Shown here piece after piece: positions 1 through 12,934 of a stretch of DNA of 64,000 nucleotides (positions are counted from its first letter, which is position 1; every line of letters starts with the position of its first letter). The stretch is taken from NCBI GenBank assembly GCA_035041965.1, contig JAPYMA010000193.1, positions 186,001 through 250,000 on the forward strand, in the 5' to 3' direction. The notes under the pieces were generated by a model. It worked only from the letters and a program-made list of their open reading frames with translations. It made no database searches and was not told the origin of the DNA. A program made the position numbers and the translations under genes. This DNA comes from Anisakis pegreffii. Its lineage: Eukaryota > Nematoda > Chromadorea > Rhabditida > Anisakidae.

Positions 1-1
1 A

Positions 2-922
2 TTCTTTGGTATTCGACTAGCAGATGGATCAAACCACATCGTCGAAGCCTCAACTCTTCCAAAAGTTACAGCTAAGTTTCTTCATGCATCAATTACACCA
101 ACAGATTTACCAACACTTTGGAACGATATGTCAAGCGAATTTCCTTTGCCGTTATACGAAGATGAACCGGACATACTCATTGGCTCCAACTTCGCATCGG
201 TCATCGACTTACACGCAATCAAGCAGCTTCGATGTGGCTTCACTCTATACGACTCCACAATTGGACCAATCGTTGGTGGCGCTGGAAGAATCCCCACCAA
301 ATATCAACACAAATATTCGAACCAAGCAAACACTGTTTTGGTTGGTAGCGTTCCGTTCTTTGTGGCGAACAGCGATACCAGCAATTATAACGATAACAAA
401 CCTCCAACAACATCGAAAGAAATTACACCCTCTCCAAACGCGCAAATTGCAAAAGAATCGAGCACAGCTCCATCTATCACAGTTCTAACGCCAGAACAAA
501 TATCGAAAGCTTCAATCCCTATCACCCAAGGCAAGTTTCAAAGACCTCAGTCCATACAAACTGAACTGAACAGATTAATAAATGAGGATCCCCAGACATC
601 CTTCCCACAGGCAGCAGCAAACTATAAGCATCAAGGAAACAGACTCGTCCGCGCATTCGCCGCAAAGAAAGCGAAAGTGCCGTCGGACTGTCGCTACCGC
701 GAGAGAGAAATCCACCCGAATATACAACAACCACCCGAATATGCAACAACAGCCGATGCCAGATACCGAACGCACCGCCCTTATACAACAGACAGGACAA
801 TTCGGCCGTTATCTCATCACCCATACAAACCACCTGCAATCCCAAACTCGCTCAGAGGGCCCCCCAACGCAAAAACCACCGCAATTCCAGCAACTTGTGA
901 TCACCTCGTTAGATCAGAGTAG
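2..922 (+). pseudogene. BEL/Pao-type retrotransposon polyprotein fragment (DUF1758-like protease region)
   Basis: The frame is open from base 2 to the stop at 922 and enters from outside the window. Around codons 50-100 it reads DILIGSNF, then GFTLYDSTIGPIVGGAG. This fits the C-terminal half of the DUF1758 aspartic-protease domain found in BEL/Pao polyproteins (LIG near the flap, then a Gly-rich 'klGxivgG' strand). The catalytic Asp would lie upstream, outside the window. After about residue 110 the reading turns low in complexity (Pro, Ser, Thr, Gln). No reverse transcriptase or integrase follows, and the 3' LTR starts only about 145 bp after the stop. The pol region is therefore missing and the copy is dead. 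A second frame near 640-720 reads RRTVATAREKSTRIY, which could be a frameshifted end of the integrase tail; this is speculative. Confidence 0.6.
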
Positions 923-1067
923 CTGGCCTTCGTTCTGTGATCATTATTGTTTTGTTATTCTGATCCATGATTAATTGTATTCGAACCCAAATTCCCGTCT
1001 CAATCCAATAGCCCTCAATAATGAATAATCTTGTCCGCTAAAAATGTGTCACCGTTGTCGTCGGGAG

Positions 1068-1752
1068 TGTCGCACGCTAGCGAATTGATAAGTCATTAGA
1101 TAGAGATCATTGATGCGATTGTTTGCCTTCATTAAATAGTATTTGATAAGGTCATTAATTGTTTATCTCACTTATATAAAAAGCAATTGACCTCTCTTTA
1201 AACTATCCGTTTCCCATTCATTAACCCCATCATAAAGTTTGCTTATCCTACAATTGTGTCTTTGTTGTGCCGATTTTATGTGCGTACTGGACGCAATAAG
1301 CGGCACATCCTTTCCAAACTTGGCATATGGTAATCTTAATAATCACATATTGTAATCAATATTGTAATCAACCAGACTTCGCATGTTGTAATCAATCCGG
1401 AGAACCCCGCCCCTCTCCGGGTTCGCCTCATAACAGATACCCCAGTGTGACAAAGATATTGCTCAAGCAAAGGCTGTGGGCACCCCATCCCCTCGGAGAT
1501 CTCCCACCACCGCTCTTCCCAGTGTGATAAATATATTGCCCAAGCAACGGCTGTGGGCACCCCATCCCCTCGGAGACCTCCTATCAATCCACTCAACTCA
1601 CTGTGACTACCAACCTACCCTAAGCAAAGGCTGCTGGCTTTCGAGCTCCAACCAACACAACCACTCCAATCGACTATTGTTTGCGTTACACTATTGCGTT
1701 CTTCACTAATAAACTTATTCAATCCAACTCAAATCCTTTTTCTTGTTCGACA
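1068..1752 (+). mobile_element. 3' LTR of the BEL/Pao-type element
   Basis: The block starts TGTCGCACGC and ends TTCGACA, giving the 5-bp terminal inverted repeat TGTCG/CGACA with canonical TG...CA ends. It is nearly identical to the block at 43704-44385. It contains a TATA-like box (TATATAAA, 1173-1180), a polyadenylation-like AATAAA (1708-1713) and an internal tandem duplication with a 77-bp period (starting 1444 and 1521). It lies directly downstream of the protease fragment, so it is the 3' LTR of that copy. The 5' LTR is outside the window. Confidence 0.85.
1173..1180 (+). promoter_or_regulatory. TATA-like box in LTR
   Basis: TATATAAA lies about 105 bp inside the LTR, at the expected place for the retrotransposon promoter. 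The same motif is at 43809-43816 in the solo LTR. Confidence 0.5.
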
Positions 1753-3246
1753 GTCAGAGCATTTCGTCTTCGCAAAACGCTTCAGCTGCATTACTTTAGA
1801 CAATAAACGAATTGTCATTCGGATATTTAAGTAGCAGTGAATTGACTAATGACGTATCAAATACGCTAAGGTGAAGGGAATGAATGGACATTTATTAATG
1901 AGGAAATAATAAAATAAATTATAGCCAGTGAAAGAAATGAGTAAAGTAAACGCTGCAATTCTCAAAAGTTATGTCATTGGGTGAGATATGTCAACAGCGA
2001 AAAAAGGCACAGTTTGATAGATGAATGAAAACATGAAGTACAAAAACGAAGGGAGTTGAACCATAATATTATCATCGACTTTCCATCAAAACTGACTTCA
2101 GAAATCATTCAAAAGCTTGGAATGATTCAATTTCACACCAGTCACTCTTCTCTTCTATTTCGTTCATTATAAATAACAAATTATCTTTTTGAATATCCAT
2201 TCAGTCAAAAGTAATTCCTAAACAGTCACATACATCGGGTTTGCCTTCGAATGCTTATTTGGATTGAATTCAGAAATTTTGTGAAGATCATTCATAATTA
2301 ATCAATTGAAATGTTCATCATTCGAATTGGAATCTGGCACTGAATACTTTATAGTAGTGTTGTGCGGAGAATTCCCGAATTCGAGGCCGTCTTCCCCGAC
2401 CTTTTTGAAGCGACAGCAATTTTCCGGCCATTTTCGGGGACTCTCCCCATCTCCAAAATGCTCTCGATTCTCCCCGTCCCCGACTTTTTTCTCTTCCCGC
2501 ACAACACCACTTGAGTGTGTCATTCAAACAGTTTGTTCTATAATAAAATACTATTATACTCCACCGATCACCAACACCTGCGCCAGTGTTCTTCGGTAGT
2601 ATTGTCCTTGTTGGAAGTGAATCATTCAGCTCTGATAAACTTCCAATATTCGTGTTTCGATTATCAGCAGTAGTCGATGCTTCGGTTGTTGCTGCAAAAT
2701 ATTTGATCACACTGCAAATCTGAATCTGTTCTCAAATATTTTGACCCACCTCTGCACTGGAATTCGGAACTGATCGATTGATTTTTTTTTCGGTGGCTGC
2801 TGATGGGGCAAAATCTGAGTATTGGTCAGTTTATGTCGGTGGCCGCGGAAATCAAATCTTTTGGTAATCACCGATCGATTAGTTTCTTTCGGTTTCGTTG
2901 GTCGTTGGCCACCAATCCAACTTCACTCTGAACAAAACAAAACAAAACACTGTTTCTGTTGGGAGTTTTGCTGGACGTTATCCATCGCTTCTTAACATTA
3001 CTATTTGTTGCCTTATAAAGAGTTTCAGTTTGTCATCATTGACAACGTCTAAGCAATAAACGATTCCGGTTCGTCGATATTTATTACACGACAAAAAATT
3101 GCAGACGCCTGTTTTCGGGTGCCATAACAACATATCTAATAGACACTCTGCGTTCTCACACAATATCACTTCCAACAGTTTATTGTTGTCTTAAATGATC
3201 AGTTTGTTCGTTATTATCATGATTTAGAGAAATGACGAGAAAATAG
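1753..3246. other. Spacer upstream of the b561 gene; 5' exons not resolved
   Basis: AT-rich sequence with no long frame. The first exons of the DOMON/b561 gene should lie here, but I could not find a convincing signal peptide or N-terminal DOMON exon. A small inverted-repeat element sits at 2352-2511. Confidence 0.4.
2352..2511. mobile_element. Small MITE-like element with 15-bp imperfect terminal inverted repeats
   Basis: The left end AGTAGTGTTGTGCGG is matched by the inverted right end CCGCACAACACCACT, one mismatch in 15. The interior is rich in CCCCG/TCCCCG blocks and differs sharply in base composition from the AT-rich flanks. The coding-like frames over it are by-products of this composition. 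No target duplication is obvious. Confidence 0.55.
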
Positions 3247-5489
3247 TCGAATTGCTGGAAGCGAGTCGAGAAGATGGTAAAATGTATTGTAAGTTCAAAC
3301 AACGCATCGTCGAAGATAATGACCGTCTTCCAAATTTTAACGAAACTTACAATATTCTTCTCGCACATGGAGCAACGCAAGATCCTAGAAGTACGTTTAC
3401 CTCAAAGGTTTTCTCCTAAATCCGATTTGGCTAAAAAAATTAACTTATGAAACCAAACCGCTAATTATATCATCACGATTGTACTTCAATCAAGAATGTG
3501 ATCAGTAACTCAGTACAACCAGATCTATAACATGACCTAGGGTCCACTTGCATCACTGATGAAAGAGGTTTTTCAGTGATAATGACATTAATTTCAAGAA
3601 CTGGTTGTGCATTCGCTCCAAACATCCTCTGATGATTATCCCATCGTGGCTCCAAACAAATTCAATGTTGCGAAGTTTAACGAAGAAAAAGACACACCAG
3701 AATCATCGGAAGTTCACGTTGATTCGATTATTTCAAAGAAAACAAAGCGTTTCTTCGTACTTCTTCACGGTTCGTTCATTGTATTCATATACACCGAATA
3801 TATTCTGAGAAGTATTTCTATTGGGAATACCCGAGAAACGAATTCATTTGAGGAGAATGCTAGAGACAATGACGAAAAGAAATATTTTTGAAGGTATAAT
3901 GATGATGACTGCATGGTTATTCTTCATTGCTGCAGCAATCATATCAGCGCGCTACTTACGTCAATTAGCGCCCAGCAAAACTCCTTTCGGTTTACGTATT
4001 TGGTTCCATGTTAGTTTTGAGCAATTTCTTGCCAAAAAAACGCGAACAAAAGAACGATTGTAGAGTATTAGTGCTTCATTCCAGATTCATCGTGCAGCAA
4101 ATATCACTGCAATACTAGTGATTTGGATCGCTTTACTGTTCATATTCATTGGAAAAGGTTGGCGATGGACTGGCCCGGCGATCGGTCGTTCTCAAGCTTC
4201 GAACACTTCACCGGGTGCTATTCATTCGCTTGTATGATTTTCACTGATTGACTTTATTTAGTGCTTCTCAACCTCTGAATGAAACAACAAGTGAATATTC
4301 AGAATAAATATTCTGCAGTTTGAAAGCTGCTTTTAGATTGGTGCCATATCAGCTGGTCTTGCTACAGCACAGCCGTTCGGTGCATTGTTACGATGTGCTC
4401 CTGAATCGAGAATAAGGCCCATTTTTAACTGGATACACCGCACCATAGGGCTGCTTTCGTTCATTCTAGCTGGTTTGTTTTTTGTTTTTTTTTTATTTTA
4501 ATGGCAATCAGGCGTTTCAGCGCTGGAGCATTCTCTACGTGTAGCATGTTCGGAACAAAATGCGTCAGAAATTCATTCAACTTGAACGATATACTGTATT
4601 TCTTCTATGGATTCGATCTCGCATCAGTCATTCCCTATCCATTTTCATTGCCGCAAGCAACGAATCAACTTCCAGATATCGTTTCAATCAATACTGTCCC
4701 TGAATCACTTATCCTGAACACTATAAAACCTTCTTTTTGCATATGCCAACGATTATTCATGCATGCCATTAGCTGCGTCAAAATGCTTTTCATTTCACTC
4801 TTAGCCATCCATTTATGTACGTCTATCTGAAGTGAACATCACTAGAAGTTTAATCAGTTTTTAAGAAATCAGTGTGCTCATAGCTGCCATATTCTTCCAC
4901 GTATGGAGCAGTCGCGGTTGGGCGATATTGTTGATACTGGTTTATATTCTGATTACGATTGCTTTTACCGTGACCATTGAGGTGAAAGTTATCTTTTTCT
5001 GTTCTGATCTCATCTTTTTGTCTTTTTGATTCAACAGTTTAATACTGTTCGTTAACTGAGATGTTAATTAAGTGAGCAATGTAAGTCAATTTCATGTCAT
5101 ATCTTCAGGTTGTCGCGTTCAGAAAGCGACGTGAACTATCGAAAATGTCATCATTCGAGATGAACGCAGCTGATCAACGCCGTCATGAGAACGTGCACGA
5201 CAATTTAAGAAATACCACCGAACGAAAGGTTGTACTTTGCGAGAGGTTTATCACAAATATTGCTCAGGCTTTATGAGCACTTCAAACTGTTATGGGTTTT
5301 CGTATGGGAAGGGACATCTCGCTTCTTCGGCAAACATTCATGTTTCTGATCGTATCAACGTCGAAGAACAGAATTTCTAATTGAGCCAACTTTCAGATAC
5401 AAACACTGACGACTGTTCTTGCGTTATTATTGTCAACATTGACGCTCGTAATTACTGTTCTGCTCGTACTTCAGATCGTTTTCTCTTGA
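3247..5489 (+). CDS. DOMON / cytochrome b561 domain membrane protein (FRRS1-like), 5' end missing
   Basis: Eight exons join in phase: 3247-3390, 3599-3769, 3894-4009, 4085-4231, 4337-4472, 4866-4981, 5109-5228, 5397-5489 (TGA). Exons 1-2 give the end of a DOMON domain (DGKMYCKF, then YNILLAHG). Exons 2-6 give a cytochrome b561 core with its heme-ligand histidines in order: LLHGIMM created across the 124-bp intron, IWFHIHRA created across the next intron, the His of SPGAIHSLIGA, and FNWIHRTIG. QPFGALLR is typical of the FRRS1-like subgroup. A further helix (FFHVWSSRGW then hydrophobic), a basic cytosolic stretch (RKRRELSK) and a final helix close the protein. Known relatives are transmembrane electron carriers using ascorbate or reducing iron; the substrate here is inferred. 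N-terminal exons before 3247 were not found. Confidence 0.85.
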
Positions 5490-7405
5490 TATAACATATG
5501 ATAGCTCTTCTCATTCGATCGCTTTCCTCAATCATTTTCGATTTATTTGCAGTCATGACGTGCAGTTTATAAAGCACCTCACTTGTTGAAAATGACCATA
5601 ATAAAATATCAATATTATTACTGATACTACACACTTCATTAGAATGATGTCGTTGACGAGAGCGATAGCACGCTTTAATAAGCGTATTGAAATGTGCTGA
5701 TGATAAGGAATCAACTATTCTCTTGAATAGAACATGTCACCAACTCATTCAAATACTCAACCATTAGCGGATTTGCCATTAGCAAATAGTTTTTAACTGA
5801 GAATATTCACTTAGGTCAATCATTGAATTTTCATTCCATAAAAACATAAGTTGTTAATTTTCGACGGCTCAACAAAAAATCCCAGAAGATAAAGCATGAA
5901 AATTTCTGCATGGGAGGTCTTGTGAAGTGACTTGATTACAAGCAGTAACGCTAAGTCCTAATTTCGCTGCGGTTGCAATTACAGTGCCTTACGAGAGTGA
6001 GAAAAATGGTGAAAAATATCTTGAAAATGATATGTCACAAACAGAGTAATAAATAGAGTGCAAAATTTGCATTCGTGCTTAAGAGTGTATGAAAGACCAT
6101 TGGGGTGCGTATGGAAAAATGGGAAGTTCTATTATCAAGAAAACAGGAGAAAGTTGAGAAAGTAAGGCTTACGATGGAGGAATATGGAAGAGGATCATGC
6201 GAGATGTCGTCACGTATAATCAGATCGTAAGCGATATTGGTCCGGAATACGCATGGATGAATAATTTAAATTACTGGAGGGTAATCTCGCAGTTTAGATC
6301 AAGGATGAAAGGGGTTTGGCCAAACAAACAAGAAGATGAAACGCTTGTTGTATGAAAATCATGTAAAATACAATCTTTCAGTAATAATGCAGCATATTTC
6401 AATAGCGTCAGAAGGACAGTTGCTTTTAAAAATGATATTTCAAACAAGTTGGCGCTATAAATATGATAAGAAATGTCCGAATAGTTGTTTTCTATCGAGG
6501 AATTCTTTAGAAGAGATCCTTACATGCCTATGCATGAAAAAATATCACCGTAAAAGCAATTCGCTGTATCATGTTCACGTCTTGTGCGTCACTCGGACTG
6601 ATCAACGTCTTTTTAGTCATATTCCAATAGCGTTGATCAATGCGAGCGAAACATCTTCAGTCACAACTAGGGGTCGTCTTGAAGCAACTTTCTGACCAGA
6701 GGGGGGATCCCATCGAAGACCGAAGCAGACGGGGGAGGAGGAGGTTCGATAAAGAAATCGACGATCGGAAGGGTTCCCGTTCCCTGACGAGCACCATTCA
6801 CAACCGTCTTATACACTTAAAATAATACATGCAAATAACCTCGCGGAGTTTTCCTTGAAAATTTCTTTTTTTTCACATACATTTCAGGTATTTTCAGACT
6901 GAATACATCAAACGTCCAATACAAACAAATTTTAATCAGCAAACAATTTTATTACAATTATTCTGCTAGGCGACATGATATAAATGAGCATATTCGCAAC
7001 GAACGAAATGAAAGTATCATACCAGAATAATCAACCTATATCAAGAGATCCAAATAACGACAAAAATCACCATCAACGGAAGAAAGTAGTGAATGGACCA
7101 ATAATGCAATCAATTTTTTGACGAAGCCAAGTTCAAACGAACCCTTGAGACATAGAAATGAACTGATAAAGTGCAATAGAGGATGGATGCACGATTTTCT
7201 CATGCAAGATCTTCGAATGACAAAACGAGATAGCAAATGGAACATAGCGAGGAAACATTGAATATCGCTCGATTAAAGAAATAAATAAATGAAAAAGTCT
7301 CAACGAACAGTAATGAGCAATTTTCATATCACATAACATAACCGCACCAAAATAACAAATATTCTTCGTGTAATATGGATTTCGTTAAAGCAATAAGTTG
7401 CTGCT
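5490..7405. other. Intergenic spacer between two convergent genes
   Basis: No conserved coding signal seen. There is an ATG-initiated 119-codon frame at 6336-6695 and a purine/GC-richer patch at about 6690-6790, but neither shows domain-like composition or splice context. Confidence 0.5.
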
Positions 7406-9189
7406 TTAATAAATAATATTAGGATCTGTATCACGATACGACGATGAAGCTGCTTTTTCTGAGGGATTCTCACTCTGACTCAGTCTTTTATAACGAATTG
7501 AGGAGCGTCGTGATGCATTCGCTGATTTACGACCTTCGATCAATAAACCTAGAAGAAGACAGACTGATCATATTAAAATCACTCAATATTGCTCTTCTGC
7601 GTAACAGATTCATTCTTGTTATTTGAACTAAAAATAGCATGAATAATAACTAATCTATATTATATAACTAATTCTACAATTCCACTCACGCGAATAAACA
7701 TAAACTTTCGTATTTATTCAACATACCCAATATTTTCTTCTTATTGTGAGCACCGATATATAATAACGTCAGAATAATAGCAAACGTAATCAGATAGTAA
7801 ATGAAGTGAGAATCCTCAACGCTTGCGAAGTCTTCGTCGATGAACTGTAAAGATACAAAATAAATCAATATAACTGCGACACAATCGATTCGTGAAAAGC
7901 ATACAAACAAATATTCAAATATTCAGCTATATTCAATCTGCTGAATTTATTGTGGGAAATCACACTCAAGCAAATCAACGGAAACATTGTAATCTGAATT
8001 CGCAATCAATTAAAAGCATTAAGTGATATACAATAAAATTAACGCTCACCTTATTCGAAAAATTATTACTTTCATCAACTGATGAATTTTGTTGCGAATT
8101 TTCAACTTTATTAACAACGGTTTTCGTTGACATCTGAAAATTGAGGCTAAATCAATTCAACAACAACCAACACTGGAGAAAATAACAACTAATCCGAGAA
8201 GGACAACAACTGAGCAGTATGCTTCATACCTAATTGCACTGAGTACTGAATCAGAAATAATACGAAGAAATTTATGAAGTTACAAGTTCTTTATAAGCAC
8301 AATTGAATGTAAATATCGTAAAGAAGGGACAATTCATTATCAAGTTTTTACTAAGCAATTCTAACTCAGAATTAAAAATCATAATTGAAATCAGAAGCAG
8401 TTCTTGCAACAGATCGACTGACGTTTTCACTGCGAACAATGCCGTTTGGGGATTTTGAAGATGAAGCAATAGGCTCTTGTTGATCAGTGCGTTGGCTACT
8501 GGTCTGATGCGTGCCATTTTGCCCTCCTATTCCATTACTCTAAAATAAATATAGCAATGTTAAAAATTGAGCAAAACAAAAATATCAACGTAATCATTAA
8601 ATGTACGCATTGAATTGATCAAGTATAAGCGTTCAACGCCCATAATCACTAAAGTACCACAAACAAACATATTAACCTTCATCCTCTTCTCGCCTTCTTG
8701 ATCTGATGCTTCTGTTGTTCCATTATTACCCTTTTCGATCACACCTGTCCTTTCCAAATAATTCGCTGAATTTGTACCAATCTCTATTTTCTCTATTACA
8801 ACAGTCATTGAAGGGTTGTGGCAACTATATAAAATTTATCGAGCATCCATAAAAACATGGTTAAAGCCTAGACTGTTCCATCAGTTTTATGTGATAAATT
8901 ATAATTAAACATTTCTGATTCTCTTAAATCTCCACTTTCAAATCCAGTCTTACGAAAGAGAATTAATAGTGAAAACCACACGACTTCCCTGAACTACATT
9001 CTACTGTATTTGAAGCATCAAATAACTTTAGCGATTCAAATACTGACGATTTTGACTGACTGAGTAATTTTAATGAAAAGTGATGTAAAGAATACAATAA
9101 TTACCTCCATTACTGCTCTCGTTCACTGGTGATAAAATTGCGCAATCAAACAAAAATGAGAAAATAAGAGTGAGGAAAATTTTTCTCAT
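7406..9189 (-). CDS. tgn-38: Trans-Golgi network integral membrane protein, TGN38/46-like
   Basis: Six exons on the minus strand join in phase: 9189-9105, 8792-8677, 8539-8411 (its donor is the least certain), 8133-8050, 7844-7727, 7548-7406 (TAA), about 224 residues. Residues 1-19 form a signal peptide (MRKIFLTLIF...). The lumenal part (~20-150) is hydrophilic, Ser/Asn/Gln/Glu-rich and carries several N-x-S/T sites. One membrane helix lies at ~152-168, followed by HNKKKILG, GRKS and RRSS, then YKRL at 197-200. In TGN38/46 the same order (HNKRK, EGKR, RRP, YQRL) holds, and the Yxx-Leu motif retrieves the protein to the trans-Golgi network. Family knowledge: it cycles between the TGN and the plasma membrane. 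The lumenal part has no recognisable similarity, as is usual for this family. Confidence 0.85.
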
Positions 9190-9386
9190 TTTTGCCGTGG
9201 CCACGTGTAGTTGGATGCGTTCATGAGAAATATATTTTTTTTGATTTTCCAAGGTCGAGACACAACCGTTATATATGAACTAAAAAACTACAAAACTAAC
9301 GTATATGCCTCTGACACATCGTTTCCGGGACGCAAACTCCGCACATTTTTAATGAAGGAATGAATCTATTAAATAAGCGGGCACTT

Positions 9387-9580
9387 TTGCTAATAACGGG
9401 CGCATCTGCCTAGGTTACCGCTTTGTCCGTTGTGCAGCTATGCAATTCGAAGTCAATCCAGGAGTATGCTTACGCTCACACCTACCGCTTAACCAAGTGA
9501 TGAAGCTAACGCATAGGCTTCGACTTATGTGTCAAGCGTATGAGCACATGAGCACCTGTGGTAACGGCGCGGTGGCAAAA
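9387..9580 (-). mobile_element. MITE, degraded copy of the family at 57796-58006
   Basis: It starts with TTGCTAATAACGGGCGC, one mismatch from the 17-bp terminal repeat of the 57.8-kb element. It then follows the reverse complement of that element throughout (for example ATGCAATTCGAAGTCAA and AACGCATAGGCTT). The far end is eroded (GGTAACGGCGCGG), so the boundary near 9580 is approximate. Confidence 0.7.
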
Positions 9581-11786
9581 CAGGAAAAAAAGAATCACAT
9601 TCGGCTTTAAATCGAACTCAACCCCCGAATTACAGAACCAGCGACTGGTCCCGTAATTTTCAGTCAAAAACAGTATTTATCAGGATGTGCGACAATTTAC
9701 TTCGTGACAAATGCCAGCCGGACAATTTGCACCACGAAAGTCTATGATAACGCATGCCTCATCATTGAGTAGCATGGTGCTAGATTTGTCGTAGATGCAT
9801 TTGTCGGTCACCCTTTATAAGTGAGAGCGAAGTGGTTGGTTGGATAAGGTAATTGGTCACTATGCCACTCGGTTAGAAACCCAAAAAAATACCGCATAAC
9901 CGAAAAAGGCCGATAAAAGCTAAATGGAATCGAATGACTCCCGGGTGAAGTTGGCTGCCGACAAATTTTTCACCACATGTGACCTCCGACCGACGAACAC
10001 CTTATCTGCTGCCACCGAATTTTGGCGTCCATCGATAAAACAAGCTCTGAGCATCCGTCGGTGGTCATCGAAACTCGCCTTTCGGTGATCACCAACCGAT
10101 TAAATTCTTTCCACTTCAGCCTGTGAACCCGGGATGCATGACCCTCGTAGTAGAAACGTGGTTGTATAGTTTAAGTATGCGCATGAAAATCATGCGAACG
10201 GATCGGATTGTCTGAATGAGACATTTAGTGTTCTATAACGTATGCAAAAAACTGTTTTCCTTTCAACGATCGAGACTGATTCCTATGTGATGCTATGCGC
10301 AAAGAAACAACAAAATCAGAAGTCCGCACTTCTTGCATCAAAACAGCACTAAGTTAGAGTAATAATCGCACTGAACACGTCCATAAAAGTTTTAGAAATT
10401 TGTTACAAGTCATCGTCATCTCATCCTCGAATATCTTGTCGATACTGCGCTGCGCGAGGTTTTGAAACCATTAATTTATGGCAGTCCTCGGTTCAAATTC
10501 TTCATTTTATTCCATGCGTGTTGTTCACTTCTCGTTTCAAACTTCGAATATCTCAGTGGAGTACGATACTAGTTTCGGCTGCCTGTACTCTCGCAACAGT
10601 GATTTTAAAAAGTACCAGGAATCACCTGACTGAGCTATTGCTGTTCAAAAATGCGTATGTACTCCACCAAAATTCTCCTCTGATTAATTGACAGTCATAT
10701 CTGGAAATGGAGCTTGCCTGTGGCCTTGCAGGCTTAGACTCTGAACTGAACGAACCCATCGAGTTTGATCGAAAATCAAATCGCATAATCCCGCAGCTAT
10801 CGGTTCGGCATATTCGCCGATGGGGTTTTAGTGTAAGGTCGCAAACGCGAATACTACCAAACTGTCATCACCCCATTATACAAGTGCACTGGAATTCATT
10901 CAAAATCACATCTTCAGCACTCTAACTTTCGTGTTCTCTCACTCACGTTGCTAAGTGGCACTGAGAAAGCGAACGAACAAACAAGCAAGCACGCAAACAC
11001 ACAGTTTTAGTATTACTAAGATAGACAGATGGAATACATATCAGTCATGAACGAGGACGCAACCATTGTTGTCTCTTGCAAAAAGAAATGGCAAAAAACA
11101 TTCATCAGTTTGTTTTGAACTGAAAATACCCACAAGAAAACTAAATTGCGGCTTTCATGCGACCAAACTTGATTCCAGCCATTGTTACAGAAGTATAAAC
11201 CCAACTGCGCAGGCTCAGGTCAATAATTTCACAAGCCATACCCCACCTCTCTGGATCTTTCGCCTGCGGAAACCGGTCCTAGACGTCGTGAATTTAGAAC
11301 TCACTCCCCCCACCCGTAAACGTCACCCCAATCCCACGGGCTTCGAGGTGGCCTGCCACTGGTCTTATTCCGTATATGAGAAATCAAATAATAACAGGTT
11401 GCTATCACGTTTACGGTTAATGCGAACCCATATCGTTCATTATGTATGTTTTTTATAACATATTAGTGGATGTATCATGTGTTTGTTTGTTAAACTTCAC
11501 TTGATTTTATCGGAATTTCTACTAGTTTTTTTTGTTGTTCATTTTTGGAAGTTTTATGATGAAAAAACATTTGCGTGATATAGTTGTGAACTGTGTGCGA
11601 TGAAAGTGAAGTATTTAATTGAAAATTACTTTTATATTTTATTTGTATTGAAGCGTTTAATAAAATAATCACAGTTCAGTTTCATTGTTGTTTTGTTCGA
11701 CGAGTGAAGTTTTGCAGGGATCTTATTAGTTGATAGCATAGAACAAAAAGTGTTTATAACCAAATTCGTGCATACGATCCTCTGTA

Positions 11787-11951
11787 CTAGTGATGGTAAC
11801 CGAGCGAAATTTTGATTCGGTTAGAATCCAACTGAATAATCGACCTTTTAAGATTCCTAAATTCGGTATTGCAACCAAACTTCAAAGTCTTTCGGTCGGA
11901 ATCCAATCGGATTCTACCGATCGTCCTAACTTCGCCCGGTTACAATCACTA
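11787..11951. mobile_element. MITE-like element, about 165 bp, ~20-bp terminal inverted repeats
   Basis: The left end AGTGATGGTAACCGAGCGAA is matched by the inverted right end TTCGCCCGGTTACAATCACT, two mismatches in 20. The interior has further palindromic pieces around GGTTAGAATCC/GGATTCTACC. A frame running through it (11790-12218) is therefore not taken as a gene. No clear target duplication. Confidence 0.65.
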
Positions 11952-12934
11952 CTTGGTACGACTCTTTCGTATCCTAAAGTGATCTATCTCTTTTTTTTGC
12001 TATTCTTTATTAATGTCGTAGTTCCTAAACATCCCCACGACGTCCTCCCCTCCAACCGTTTATTTGTCATTCTGATAAATAAGCTAATAACCCCCATGCC
12101 ATTACGAACGGTTCGAATGAATGATGCAAGCATTCGAGTGACTTCGTGTCGTATGGAGTATGGATTCGTGAATAATCCTTCAAAGTTAAACTATGAGTCA
12201 TATCCGTTCATTTCATAATAAATCAATTCATTTATACAGTTTACTTCGCCCTTTCTTGACACGTTCATTGTTGTCATACAAGCAAGCCAACCATGTCTAT
12301 CTTTCAAAAAATACCTCAAACAATTCATTCATCATCCATTTCGAGCATTTATTCAAATCATCAGTAACTGATTGAGCTATGTTTTGTGCATTGATGGACG
12401 TTTAATAATTAATTTGATCGTTATTTTTATCATTTGAATTTACCTTTCCAAAAGTTTCGTGTGGTTTTTCATAGAACTTTCCGAAAAGAGAATTGCTATG
12501 GTGTAAAGATTGAAGAAGTGCTCTGTGCCCGAACACACACACACACAAGCGCGAGTTGGGTTGTGCTCACGCACGTTCTTATTCTCACAGATGTTAGCTT
12601 GCGTACGCGTTCCACAAACCACATGTGATGATGAGAGATTGCAAAAAAAGCATTGATTGGCTGCATGCCAGCTAGCACGTACATAATTCGGTGCTTTGGT
12701 GATGTGTATATGTAAATGTGTTTGAGGACATTGTACTTGTCATATATACAATGATGATGCAATCAATTCATATCTATGCGCATTTTTTAGCACTTCTTTG
12801 ATTTTGGGTTAGAATCTTATCTTTATTATAGATTGGTATTATTGATAAGTCGTTGTATGCTCTCACTTTCGAATCGTTTGCTGGACGCATCCAGAAAAAT
12901 GCCAGGATCGTAATAAATATTCCTTAAAGGAGGG

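Noticed and set aside
1327..1709. Open frames on both strands inside the LTR (also 43963-44232)
   Set aside because: They start at GTG/ATG within LTR sequence and recur only because the LTR recurs; no protein signal.
2306..2710. 97- and 130-codon frames around 2.3-2.7 kb
   Set aside because: They run through the CCCCG-rich MITE, and their composition follows the repeat.
6336..6695. 119-codon ATG frame
   Set aside because: No domain, no splice context and ordinary AT-rich composition; likely chance.
11790..12218. 142-codon frame
   Set aside because: Its first third is the MITE at 11787-11951, and the rest has no family signal.
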